Shown: piece after piece, positions 1 to 10,800 of the stretch
Position numbering within the stretch: the stretch's first letter is position 1
How the letters are laid out: each line of letters begins with the position of its first letter
NCBI RefSeq assembly: GCF_030864355.1
Contig: NC_083394.1
Coordinates: forward strand, 3,100,001-3,164,000
From: Cutaneotrichosporon cavernicola
Lineage: Eukaryota; Basidiomycota; Tremellomycetes; Trichosporonales; Trichosporonaceae
Direction: 5' to 3'
Length of the DNA: 64,000 nucleotides
The notes under the pieces: model-generated
Databases searched by the model: none
The model's input: the letters and a program-made list of their open reading frames with translations, nothing else
What the model was told of the DNA's origin: nothing
Made by a program: the position numbers and the translations under genes

Positions 1-953
1 CTTGCCCTTCTCAGTCCTGTCAGGCGGGTTCTGGTTGTCCGTGTCGCACTTGGCAGTGGTGATGTAGAGGTCGTCCAAGTTGTCGCCGCCGAAGATGCAG
101 CACGTAACGTTCCAAGCGCTGGGAATGTCGATCTCGACGTCGATCTGCGCAGTCTCGGGGTTGAGGCGTACCACCTTGCCGGCGCACCAGCGGGCACTCC
201 ACACGCCTCCCTCGGCATCGAGGCATAGGCCATCGGGGTATCCAACATCGGGCGTCTTCATGTCCGAGAACACCCTCCGATTCGACATGGTGCCCTTGGC
301 GAGATCGTAGTCGAACAAGACAATCTCCTTGACCCAAGAGTCGGTAAAGTACATCTTGCGTCCACCGTCGAACCACGCCATCCCGTTGGTGCAAGTGATC
401 CCGCCGAGAATAAGGGGTGCCTCGAACCCGTCCTTAGTCTGGCGGAGTGAGAACATACGCCCGTCGTGCGTGCCGATCCCTCCAGAACCCATGGTGCCGG
501 CAAGGAAGCGACCCGCCGGGTCAACCGCACCCTCGTTCATACGCGCCTCTTTGGCCGTAAGCTGGCCGGTGACCGTGGATGTCTTAATGACGTCGTACGT
601 CTGCGGCACCATCTTGGGCGCCTCGAAGCGCGCCTGCGTCGGCTGGGGAACTGATGCAGGTGGAATGAATGCAAAGTTGTCCTCGACGCTCGCCACGAGC
701 TGTCATCAGCACTGTTCGCTGTAAAGTGGGGACTCACACCCTCGCCATCCTCAAGAAGCGCGATTGCAGTCACGTTCTTGTCAAAATGGCTGACGCCATA
801 CTTCTCCGTTGCCGGGTCGTAGACGTAGACATCGTTAAGGTCAATGTCGACAAAGTACAGTCGCTTGCTCCGCGAGTCCCAGACACAGCCTTCGCCGAGG
901 TCCATGTTGAGGTCGAGCAGCGGCTCGGTGATCGTGTACTTGGCGATAGTCAT
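1..953 (-). CDS. SMP-30/gluconolactonase family lactonase (3' end outside window)
   Basis: Six-bladed propeller enzyme of the SMP-30/regucalcin/gluconolactonase family, which hydrolyses lactones with a bound divalent metal. The start is the ATG at 953-951. One 38-nt intron (700-737) has a CTGATGACAG end. The family's metal and substrate positions can be seen: Glu in DLGEGCVWD near residue 18, Asn in MNEGAVDPAGRF, Asn in CTNGMAWFDGG and Asp in YPDGLCLDAEGGVW. The frame stays open to base 1, so the C-terminus is missing. No signal peptide is evident, so it is probably cytosolic. It is divergent from a Zn2Cys6 regulator across a 454-bp promoter, and a Baeyer-Villiger-type monooxygenase lies beyond that; lactone hydrolysis would fit as the step after lactone formation. 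The family is certain; the substrate is unknown. Confidence 0.9.
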
Positions 954-1407
954 TGTGAAGTGGTGTTGCAGTGAGAGTGAGTGGGCAATGGGTGGAACGA
1001 GCTCACATGGCCGCGTTGATATCTCTAGCGCGTACGCCACACCGACACCGTTCTCCCCATCTCCGTGATGCGTCGGACACAGCTCCGGTGTCGGAGATAG
1101 CGGCCTACCCAGGACGGTTGGCTCAGGCCCCAACCAAATAAGAACCCGCAGGTTGCCGAGGGATCTGTATCGCACCGCGGGTCCTTGGTGGGATAATCAG
1201 GCAGCGTGCGGGACGCAAGTGCGGGACGTAGCGTGTACACCTGTGTTCCGAGGATGTCAAGATGTAATAACTCCGGTCTCATTTGTTGTCACCGGACGAA
1301 AAACACTAAGCACCGGGTTTAATTGGTACTGTTTACCCGGCTCATCGGCCCACCACCATATTGCCACCACTCTCCTTCCCACTCTCAACCACTCTCTCCG
1401 ACATCTC
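954..1407. promoter_or_regulatory. Divergent promoter between lactonase and Zn2Cys6 regulator
   Basis: The 454 bp between the two start codons contain a perfect palindrome CTCCG-N4-CGGAG at 1083-1096, the everted CCG/CGG arrangement typical of Zn2Cys6 sites. A looser CTCCG...CGGA pair lies just before it (about 1062-1078). No TATA box is obvious. That the adjacent regulator binds here is inference. Confidence 0.5.
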
Positions 1408-4400
1408 ATGCCCGATCCCCTCCCAGCATCGGGGTCCAAGCGGCCCTCACCCGCGGATGTTAGTAGTGTGGGCAAGAAGAAGCGGAAACAGCGCAAGACC
1501 TTTGCGTGCGCAGGTAAGTGTCCTGGCTGTCACTCGCCTTGCTGACACGTAGAATGCCGGCGGCTCAAGATGAAGTGTGATAGGCAGGGTATGGGCGGAC
1601 ATGACTTTGAACTGATGACAGTTCCTTGTTCACAATGCGTTAGGCGCAAGTGCGCCGCGCTATGCTCGGATGGCGCTCAGACCGACGGACTGCAATTGTA
1701 AGTGCGAGTGAGGGAAGGCTGACTCTAGGCTCTCGGAGGCGTCTAAGCGCCACCGCAGCGAGGGCGCACCTGTCATCTCACCACCAGCCTCACCACGTGT
1801 GCGAGTTGAGTCAACACCACCAGTACGCGCTGCAACCCCTGCATCACCGCTCGCCACGACCTCGACCATACCGCGCAATGATACACATCCCTCGCTCATC
1901 GCCACCGCCGCCATGCCCGAGACCGTTCCCCTCACGGCAGCACTGTCAGGTCTCGCCCAGCCGTCCACGTCGCCCAGCTTTCCCTTCCTTGACCCAACGT
2001 CCTGGCCAAGCGTCGAGTCTGGGACAAGCCAGCCTTCAGTCCCCTCGCATGTTGAGGAAGGTGGCTCGGGAACGCTGGTCATGGCCAACGGCGGCCGGTC
2101 CAAGTATCTCGGCCCCAACGCCGCAAGCGAGTGGCTCCGCGACGTGAGCTCTCATCAGATGACAAGCTTGAGCTGATAGCAGCAAGAGACGCGCGAGCTG
2201 GACGACCTGCCTCCGCCATCTCGTGTGCCTTCCCCGAAGGACATGCCGATCGTGCTCAACCCGTCGTTCCCCTTCGCAGCCGCTGCACCGACCACGATGG
2301 CATACCTCTTGTCCAGACTACCACCGCGTGAGGAGGCCAAGGCCTTCACCGACTCCTATTACCGCTACTTCGCCTGGCAGTGAGCTCGCACTGCGATATC
2401 TCAGCTGACACAGATACGACGTCGTCCCGCGGCAGTACTATGAGCCCATCTTTGAGCGGGTGTACGCGAGCCTCGAGAGCAACATAGAGGCTGCCAGCCC
2501 ACAGGAGCTCGCGCTGCTGTACATCGTCTTCGCGATGGGTGCACTGTATAGCCTCGAGCTCCCACCTAACGACCCTGTCGCGACCGAGTACCATGGCCTC
2601 TCCAAGGCGTCCTTGGTCAAGGGCAACTTTCTCGTCAACACGGCCATGTCGGGTGTGCAGACACTTGTGAGCTTGGAGACGTGTGCATAGCTGACAGTAG
2701 CACATCATGGCCCACTTCCATCTGTGCGCTGACGCATTGGCATTCAACTGATGACAGGGAAACGGAGGAGGGCAGGAATGGCGACCCTGCTTGGCCGCTG
2801 TGGGGTATGGCCATGCGACTTGCGCAGGCTATGGGGTTGCATCGTGACGGAGAGTCGTGGGGCCTGCCACCAGAGGTCATCGAGGAAAGGCGGTAGGTGA
2901 AACTAGCAGAGAGGACGCCAGCTATCAGAGACTTTCAGAAGCTGACATCAGGCATGTGTTCTGGGAATCAAATGCGGCCGATATCTTCCAGGCCAACAAC
3001 TTCTGTCGACCGTAAGGCCCGCATACACCTCATACTGACTGCCAGATGCTCCATCTCCCCTGACTATGTTGACACGAAGCTCCCCAAGGAGAAGAGCTCA
3101 GTGGCCGTGGACGGACGAGGATACTTCACGCTCAAGTGGGAGCTGGCAGTGCTTTGCGGACAGTGAGTCTCGGTCAGTCGCTGAGCTGATAGCCAGAGTA
3201 CTCGACCTCAGCATGAAGATCCATAAGCCCCTTGACTCAGGGATCCCAGACCTCCATCGCCGACTGTGAGATGTCACTTCCCTCACTCTCTGCTAACGTC
3301 CAGAACTGAGTTTGAGAGCAGCATCCCGTACCCATTGCGCTGTCGTTCGGCCTTGCTCGCACTGCCATCCCGATATGCGGACTCGGAATCAGCCATCCGC
3401 GACAGTCCCGAGGTGCACCGCCGTGACATCCACCGCACATTCCAGGTTAGCTGCAAGACGTGCGCGATTACTGACTTCGACAGCAATGTACGCTCGCTGT
3501 TAACGTCTCCGAGTCCTTCTTGTTCCTCCATCGTCCAAACTTTGTCAAGATCCTTCGCGAACAGAATGATGACCCGACCAAGTCGGCCTACGCGCAGTCG
3601 TTCTTCTCCATCCTGGAGCGGTGCAACGTGAGTGCTACACGCCCAGTTGAGACTGACTCCAGGTCATGATCGTGGTTGCGGCGACCGTGCACAGCCTTTT
3701 CCCCGCCATCGCCGTCCGGCATTGGTTTTTCTGGGTGCGTTAACCTATATCCCCGCTGACACCAGCACCACACCTTCAACTCCGCTGTGACGATGGGCAC
3801 ACTCATCATCCGCAACCCGCAGAACACGCTCGCACCGTATGCCCTTACCCTCATCGACTCGACCATCTTGCTCCTGTCTCGCGTCATCGTTTCCTGGCCA
3901 TCGCCCCGTATGGCCAAGAATCTCAAGTGGCTACACCGTCTCCGCGGCCGTGCGGCCGCAAAGCTGTCAGCCGTTGCCCCCAACCCGAACCCAATCCCCA
4001 CAGGCACTGAAAGTGGTTCAACCTCGGACGATGAGGATGTAGAGCTCGTCGGCTGGTGTACGCGCCTCGTGCAGCGCGGCGCGACTGGCTCGCAGACAGT
4101 ACGCACGATCCTCTCAAAGTCGGCGCCGTCGCCCAACGTCTTCTCGTCACCCAACACCGAGCTCAGCTCGCTCCTCGACGCCGTCATCCGGAACGCCAAC
4201 GCAGAAAAAACCGACGCCGGGGTGTCAGGATCGGGGCTGCCCATGCCCTCGCCAAGTCAGACGGACCCAAACACGGACATCTTGGTGAGGCTAACCCCGA
4301 CTGGACGCTGACAGGTAGCTACACGAGTTCTGGGACCCTATGCTCATGATGGTCCCATCCGACAATCTAGGCATTCCCTCTGGTGTGACTGTGAGTACAG

Positions 4401-4492
4401 CCCGAGATCTTTGGCAAAGCTGATGACAGTCGACCTGGTGGGAGTTTGACACCGGAGCCGGCCCACTACCCGAACCCGAACAAAGCGGTTGA
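1408..4492 (+). CDS. Zn2Cys6 fungal-specific transcription factor
   Basis: Binuclear zinc-cluster regulator of the Gal4 type. The start is the ATG at 1408. The cluster is assembled across the first three exons and has spacing C-x2-C-x6-C-x5-C-x2-C-x8-C, with CAEC and KMKC followed by VPCSQC after splicing. A basic stretch (KKKRKQRK) comes before it. A Pro/Ser-rich linker (about 1745-2150) follows. The fungal_trans middle region begins near 2300 and contains the family-like segment [18 protein letters not shown] at about 2800. The C-terminal exon includes a predicted membrane-like hydrophobic stretch near 3840 and an acidic patch TSDDEDVE. At least ten short introns are needed; those at 1514-1552 and around 1590-1620 are clear, and internal ones near 2900-3700 are placed only approximately. 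It reads divergently from the lactonase gene and convergently with the monooxygenase, so it may control one or both. Confidence 0.85.
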
Positions 4493-4946
4493 TGGACCTA
4501 TCGCGGTCTACGCCACAGATCTACCTGTCCGCGGCATCCTTGTATCTCTGTGACTTCGTGTACATTGCATTTGTGGGGTCATACACACTGTGCACCTTCA
4601 TACTTCAAATCTCTCTCCAACATTGGCCTCTCGCTTGTCAAGCAACTCGAGTAGCCGGGAGGGCCACTCCACCATGAGCGTTGACGTTGACGGCTACTCC
4701 CGGCTCCTGACCTCAGTGGCCGCACGCTGGGTTATGTGAGCCAGAGCTGAAAGGCTCCGTCAATGTTGACCTCGGCTGTCCGACACTGGCCTCCAGTCTC
4801 CCGTTTCTTCAGCTCCTCCTATTGTGAGAGCCATGCGTTTACGTTGGATCCACTCTGCATCAACCTTGGAACGACTACCAAGACACCAAGACCGACTATC
4901 CCCCTCCCGGACCTACGCCTATACCGGCTATGCCCCCCTACCCCAC
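4493..4946. other. Intergenic region between convergent genes
   Basis: This 454-bp stretch separates the stop codons of the Zn2Cys6 regulator and the monooxygenase. I see only the 3' untranslated ends of the two genes, with no RNA gene, repeat or conserved reading frame. Confidence 0.6.
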
Positions 4947-6811
4947 CTACGCCTTTACCGGGAAGAAGACCTGCTCGCGGAAACCGGCGCGGAGTTCGTC
5001 GTGGTAAAAGGCCGGGTCGGCCTCGGCAGAGATGTGCCCATCGCCGAGCCACGCCATGGTGTGCTTGTACTCGGGCTCGCGCTCGAACTCGTAGTCCTCC
5101 CACCGAGGGTTGCGGAGGGACAAGACACAGTGCTGGCTTGAGCCGGGCCAGAGGGTACGAATGTGACCATCGTTGACGCCCTTGTACCACGACGGGCAGT
5201 CGGTCGTAAACACCGTACGTGCAAAGTAGTCGTCGGTGTATCTGGCAAAGTCCTTGGCACACTGGTCCTTGACGACCATGTACTTGTACCCCTCGGCTTG
5301 GATCTTTTTGATTGCCTGCCCGATGTACCGAAGCTGAGCCTCGATCATGATGAGGAGGTTGCCGGTCCCGACGACAGCCTGTGCGCCGAGCACGCTGAAA
5401 AAGTTGGGCATCTTGGGGATCGAGACGGCGAGGTACGTCTCTACCTGCTTGCTCCACTCGTCTTGGAGGTTGATGCCGTCCAGACCGACGATTGGGAACT
5501 TGGGCACGCTGGACACGTCAAAGCCCGTCCCACAGATGATTGCGTCGAGCTTGTACTCCTTTCCACTCTTGGTGCGGAGGCCCCCGGCGGTGAAACATTC
5601 GAGATCGCTAGTCTCGAGAGTCACATGGTCCTGGGTGAGCGCCTCAAGGTATCCCGGGCCAGGAGTAAGGCGCTTGCACGCGACGGTGAAGTTGGGAATG
5701 AGGGATTGGGCGATCTCTGGGCGCGAGGCGAGCTTCTTCTCCATGCCCTCCCGCGCGGCGTTGTACATGTACTCCTGTTCCTGCGAGTTACGGTGCGTCA
5801 CATAGTGGAACGAGCCGAGGTCGCGCTCGATGGTCAGCCGGAAGTTGCGGTACGCCTCGGGGTCTGAGCCGAATTTGGCCTTTTCCTCAGGTGTGAAGAT
5901 GTGGTTGGCCGTCTTCATGTCCATCCCGAGTTTCTCGACCATCTCCTCACCAAACGTGGGAGTGATCCAAGCTGATGTCAGCGAAATTATGGATAGACTC
6001 ACTGGGAGAGCGGCCAAAGTTGACGAGGTTCTTGCACTTGCTCGCCATGACTGGGACGACCTGGATCGCAGACGAGCCGACACCAATCACGCCGACTGTC
6101 TTGTCGCTCCAGTCCATGCCCTCGGCCTCCTCCTGCGCGGCCTTCCAATCACCCGTGTGGCGCAGGATGCCCTTGTAATCCTCGCGGCCCGGGATCTTGG
6201 GCCAGGTGGGGTGCGACAACAGCCCAGTGGCGTAGAGTACCAAGTCGGCCGTATCGACAAACGTCTCGCCAGTCGCGAGATTCTTGACCGTGACAGCCCA
6301 CTGCCCGACGTCCTCCTTAAACTTTGCCTCAGTCACCTCGTGTCGAAACTGAATCATGGGCCGGATACCATAATGGTCTGTCACGCGGAGGAGGTACTGC
6401 CTGATCTCCTCCTGGCCCGCGTAGAACTTGGACCAGCCCGGGTTATTGGCGAAGGAGAACTGGTATGTGTGCGCCGGAATGTCACACGCCGCACCCATGT
6501 ACCGGTTATGATGCCCTTGGGTCAATTAAAGAGATTAAAAAAAACTCACAGACACCACCGACGTCCTCGGCCCGCTCGTAGAGTTGGAGGTCGAGGTTGG
6601 GCACGTGTTGAGGGAGATAGATTGCTGCTCCGATACCGCTGAAGCCCGCACCGATGCAGACGACGCGGAGGCGACGGCCTTCGCCGACGGGGCGTTCAAT
6701 GAGGGCCGGCGCACCGTTGGCAGCGGCGACGTTGCGAGCACGCTCGGCCACAGCGGCACGGGCAGCGATCTCGGCAGGAGTGAAGGGCGAGTTGGTGAGT
6801 TCGACGACCAT
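4947..6811 (-). CDS. Flavin-containing (Baeyer-Villiger-type) monooxygenase
   Basis: FAD- and NADPH-dependent monooxygenase inserting oxygen into ketones or heteroatom substrates. Exons 6550-6811, 6003-6515 and 4947-5971 join to 599 residues, the usual length of fungal BVMOs. The N-terminal Rossmann motif is CIGAGFSGIGAA (about residues 51-62). The DVGGxW segment is restored by splicing the first 34-nt intron. A second nucleotide motif IGVGSSA marks the NADPH site. Before it lies YKGILRHTGDW, a relaxed form of the BVMO fingerprint FxGxxxHxxxW(P/D), with Tyr for the first Phe and Lys after Trp. Because of that relaxation, the exact subclass (BVMO or class B FMO) is not certain. The start ATG is at 6811-6809. 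The neighbouring lactonase makes a ketone-to-lactone-to-hydroxyacid route plausible. The retrotransposon sits in its upstream region, 560 bp from the start codon. Confidence 0.9.
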
Positions 6812-7366
6812 GGTTATTGTTACTAAGTTGTGTGTTGGTTTCTGACTTCAGACTGCTTTCTAGACGACGTTAGCCGCTGCCTTTTATGCCATTCGTGAGC
6901 AGCAGAAAGACAATCCGCAATGTCAGCTGGTATCCCCCCCGTCCCACGTCCCACGCCCCACACGACAGCCCACATCAGCAAGAGATAAGGAGGCGGAGAC
7001 CCCCCGCCTCAGACTTTCAGTTGTCAGTGGGCCAAATGAGGGGGTCGAGGAGGAGACACGCCGCATTCCGAGGTCCCTGGGGCTCCATGCGATTCCTCAT
7101 GTTGTGCAAGTTCGCGGGTGGTGGCGACGATGCGAGATAAAGAGGCGGGGCAGTTCCGCATTCCTCTGCTGCCCTCTTTGCCACATGGCTATCAAGGGCT
7201 TGTTTAGAGGTACACAAGTTGCGCCTTTACCGGGCAAATTGCCGGTCCGTGATCCATCGCGTGGCCGCGTGGGCGACTGTAAGCCCGAGCGATATCCTGC
7301 GGCTAGAATTCTCCCGCTGTTTTCCAAAGCCACATGGACCGGGGCGGTGATCCGGGGATCCGGGGA
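6812..7366. other. Upstream region of the monooxygenase
   Basis: No gene seen. The right end carries short CCGGGGA-type heptamer repeats (about 7351-7371), and the retrotransposon entered at their edge. The rest is presumably the promoter of the leftward monooxygenase. Confidence 0.5.
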
Positions 7367-7371
7367 CCGGG

Positions 7372-7533
7372 TGTTGACACCCTGGACCCTCTCCTTCTCC
7401 TCCGGCTCCCGTTGTACCGCCGTAACCTCCGTTGCCACTCTTGTATCGCCGAAACACCGGTGACCCTGTTGATATACGTTTCACTCTGTATCTCCGTTAC
7501 ATGCATTCCACTATCATCATCCAGGGTCCTACA
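7372..7533 (+). repeat. 5' LTR of the copia element
   Basis: This 162-bp terminal repeat has TG/CA ends and a TGT...ACA tip inversion. It matches the 3' copy throughout. It is short for a copia LTR (Ty1 has about 330 bp). It should contain the element's promoter, but no clear TATA box is visible. Confidence 0.97.
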
Positions 7534-7549
7534 GATTAAGAGCCCATAA
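7534..7549 (+). other. Putative primer-binding site (tRNA-Lys(CUU) anticodon arm)
   Basis: The bases directly after the 5' LTR begin GATTAAGAG. Their complement CTCTTAATC equals the anticodon loop and first 3' stem bases of eukaryotic tRNA-Lys(CUU). No TGG complementary to a mature tRNA 3' CCA end is present. This would be half-tRNA priming, as known for copia and Ty5 with initiator tRNA-Met. The assignment is inferred from nine to about thirteen bases. Confidence 0.45.
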
Positions 7550-7852
7550 ACATCTACCACTCCGTAGAAGAGAGGTGATCACCAAGACGGCTGACCCGTC
7601 GAGGAACATCTTCCTCATCACCCCTCTTCGCCGACATAACGCTTCTTCTCATCACTACACGTATACTCCTCATCACCTTTTTCCATCACTTGACTACCTT
7701 CCTTCCCTTCTTAACACACAACACACACCTTTGCCCCTGCACCCTCACTGTTGGTAACGACACCGCTTCCTGTCTCCCAATCACACCAAAGCCTCTACCT
7801 GGCGCTCATCTTCCTTCCCACTCCGACCACCTTCCCTCACACTCTGCCCACG

Positions 7853-10800
7853 ATGGAGTCTTCCACCTCGGACCTCCATCAGTATCTCAAGCTGATCCCT
7901 AAGCTTACCGGCATCGAGAATTACTCTCGGTGGCACCACGCCTTCAACAACTGGCTCAACATGCTGGGCGGCACACTCGTCCGCACACAGCCCGAACCGT
8001 ACCGCGTCCCCTTTGAAGACGCCGAATTCCTCCACATCTCCCGCGACGTCATCCACCCACCAGACCAGCGTGCCGGTGACGCGCCGCCCACAGGACTCGC
8101 TATCGCCATCAACACTGCCCGTGAGGCATCCAACATTAAAGCTAATCTACAAGGTGGGGAGATCACCAAATGGGAAAAGTGGGCCCGTAAACAGCGCGTC
8201 GCGCGCACCACCGTCATGGCCACCATAGACTACACGATCGCACGTGACGTCGACCACCTATGGAGTCTGGACGACGTCCTCAATCACCTCGCAAAGCTTT
8301 ACAATCCGGACACGCCGCTGCGCTTGCGCAATCTTAACGCCAAGATCACCACCACCTTCCTTACCTCCGCCACTGCCGACAACATGCGTAAGCATGTCCT
8401 CGACTTCACTGCCGTGCTTCATGAGCTTGCCGACATCGGTCACCCTGTTAGCGAGCCCTCGAAGTGTCTCAACTTCCTTGAGTCACTTACACGGGTCCAC
8501 CTTCTCTACTCGCATATGCGCACGGAGCTTGCCCTAGTCCCCACTCACGAGCGCGAAGAATGGGCAGTAGTTTGTCGCGTCTATGAGATGTACATCGCAA
8601 CCCACGCCCTGCGCACTCCTTCCCTCGACAGCACCACAGCACCGACATCCTCTCTCGCAGCTTCCAACCCGCACCAACCGAAGCAGTGGATCCGCAACAA
8701 GCCAGACCCCACCAAATATTGTGACTATCACAAGCGACCCGGACACGCCACTGTCGACTGCACCGACAAGGCCGCGGGACGCGATCCAGATCGCAAACGT
8801 GGGAAGAAGGACGCAGACCATAAGCCGCCACATCTCGCGAGCGCAGCCTCTGCACCTTCCCCTGCGCCAGCGACGCCTCTCCCTGACCTTTCTCTGTCCT
8901 ATCCTATGGACCTCGTCGACGACCACTACATCAACCTAGGCGCACTTGCGATCGCGTCGTCGACGCCGGCACCCACGAGCCCCACCACCAAGCTCTACAT
9001 CGACAGTGGAGCTGGTGGTCACCTTATCTCCAACCCCGCCTTCCTCTCTGACGCCAAACCCTGCAGCGTCAAGTTCTACCTCAGCAGCTCCCGCTACTAC
9101 CTCATGGCAAGGTACGTAGGTGTCATCAGGCTCGGTGGCATCCCCATTCAGCCTGTCTATTTCACGGATGGCTCGACTGACAGCTTCCTCTCGGAACCCC
9201 GCCTTGTGGCAGCTGGCTGGGACGTCGATCTCAAGGCCCTCACTCTCTCCCGAGAAGGCGTTGTCGTCACACTTACCTGTGACAACGTCGACGGCCGTCC
9301 AATCGTCAATGCCACCAGCATCAACCGGCTGGCCGCCAGCAGCGAGCTCCTCCCCTCCTCCCTCACATCGACCAGCACTCCTCATCCCTCTGGTCCCACC
9401 AACCCCACTGCCGGCACGACCGGTCACACACTTCCTCCTGAGGAGCCCCTTCCCTCTCGCGCACTCCTCCTTCTTCACACACGCCTTGGTCACATCGGCA
9501 AACCCCAACTTGTCGAACTAGCACGCCATGGTCTCCTCGGCGACGATTGGACTGCCTCCAAGATTGATGCAGACCCCTTCAACATCTGCAAATGTAAGGC
9601 CTGCCTTGAGACGAAGACCACCAAGAATCCAAGCCCGGGAACGAGTCCCCGTGGCACCGCCTCTGGAGACTACATGCACGTTGACCTGAAAGGCCCCTTC
9701 ATCACTTCCCGCCGGGGGATGTGCCACTGGCTCCTCATCTACACCGACCACACTGCCGTTCGCCTCGCCATTCCTATCCACGCCAAGACCGAAGCCCACG
9801 GTCTCATCCAGACGTGGATACGTCGCATCGAGCGCCAGACCAACATCCCCATCGCCGTGGTGCGCAGCGACGGCGCCGGTGACTTCGGCAAGGACATGGC
9901 TCGTGAGTTCTACAATAGTCTCGGTATCCTCCACGAAGTCACGGCACCCTATGACCCAGCTCGCAACGGCGTTGCCGAACGCGGTAACCGCACCATGTCC
10001 GAGATGCTCCGCGCCATGTTCTCCACGTCGGGTCTCCCACCAGATCTTTGGTGCTACGGCATTGAATATGCGTCGTTTATCGCCAACTCCACCCGCATTA
10101 ACTCGGACGGCCGGACCCCCTGGCAAACTATCACCCACCGCGTTCCCAAGCTCCTCTCCCTTCCTGCATTCGGACAGGTCGTCTACGCTCACATCCACGA
10201 AGCCTACAAGGATCCCCTAGTCAAAGTCCTTGATCCCGCTCCCCGAGCACCACGCACCACGCCAGCTACCCCGCGCGCCTTCCGCGCTCGCATCCTTGGC
10301 GCCGACATGGCCACCTTGGGCTGGATCGTCCTCATCGAACAGACGAACAAGATTATCACTGTTCGCGACGTTCGCCTTGCCCTCGCTGCAGGACTCGGTG
10401 ACCCTCTCCCTCCCTTTGACGGCCCGCCGGACCTGCAAAAGCTCGCCAAACCCGTCAAGCCCACCACTCATGACCCTGCCGTTGCGGCGCTTGCTTTCCT
10501 CGACAAGGACTCCGACGTCCAAAAGGCCATCCGGGCGATGGATGCCGTCGACGACCCCTTCATACAGCTTGCCGCATCCACCGTCAACACCATTCTCGAA
10601 AGCTCTCCCATCACCTACCGACAGGCCATCAAAGCTCCCGACGCCGAGCACTGGCAGGCAGCCATGGCCGCGGAGACCGAGCAACTCTTCGCAACCGGCA
10701 CCATGGTCTTCTCCAACCTTCCCTCGGGCCGCCGAGCCATACCGACTAAGTGGGTCTTCAAACCCAAGCGGGACGCCACGAACGTTCTGATCAAGCGCAA

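Noticed and set aside
4955..5260. Overlapping minus-strand frames near the monooxygenase end
   Set aside because: They are alternative frames of the last monooxygenase exon, without a conserved motif.
7751..7852. Upstream ATG as the start of gag-pol
   Set aside because: The 34 residues it would add are Pro/Thr/Leu-rich and do not resemble gag, while the ATG at 7853 starts the recognisable domain. It remains possible but less likely.
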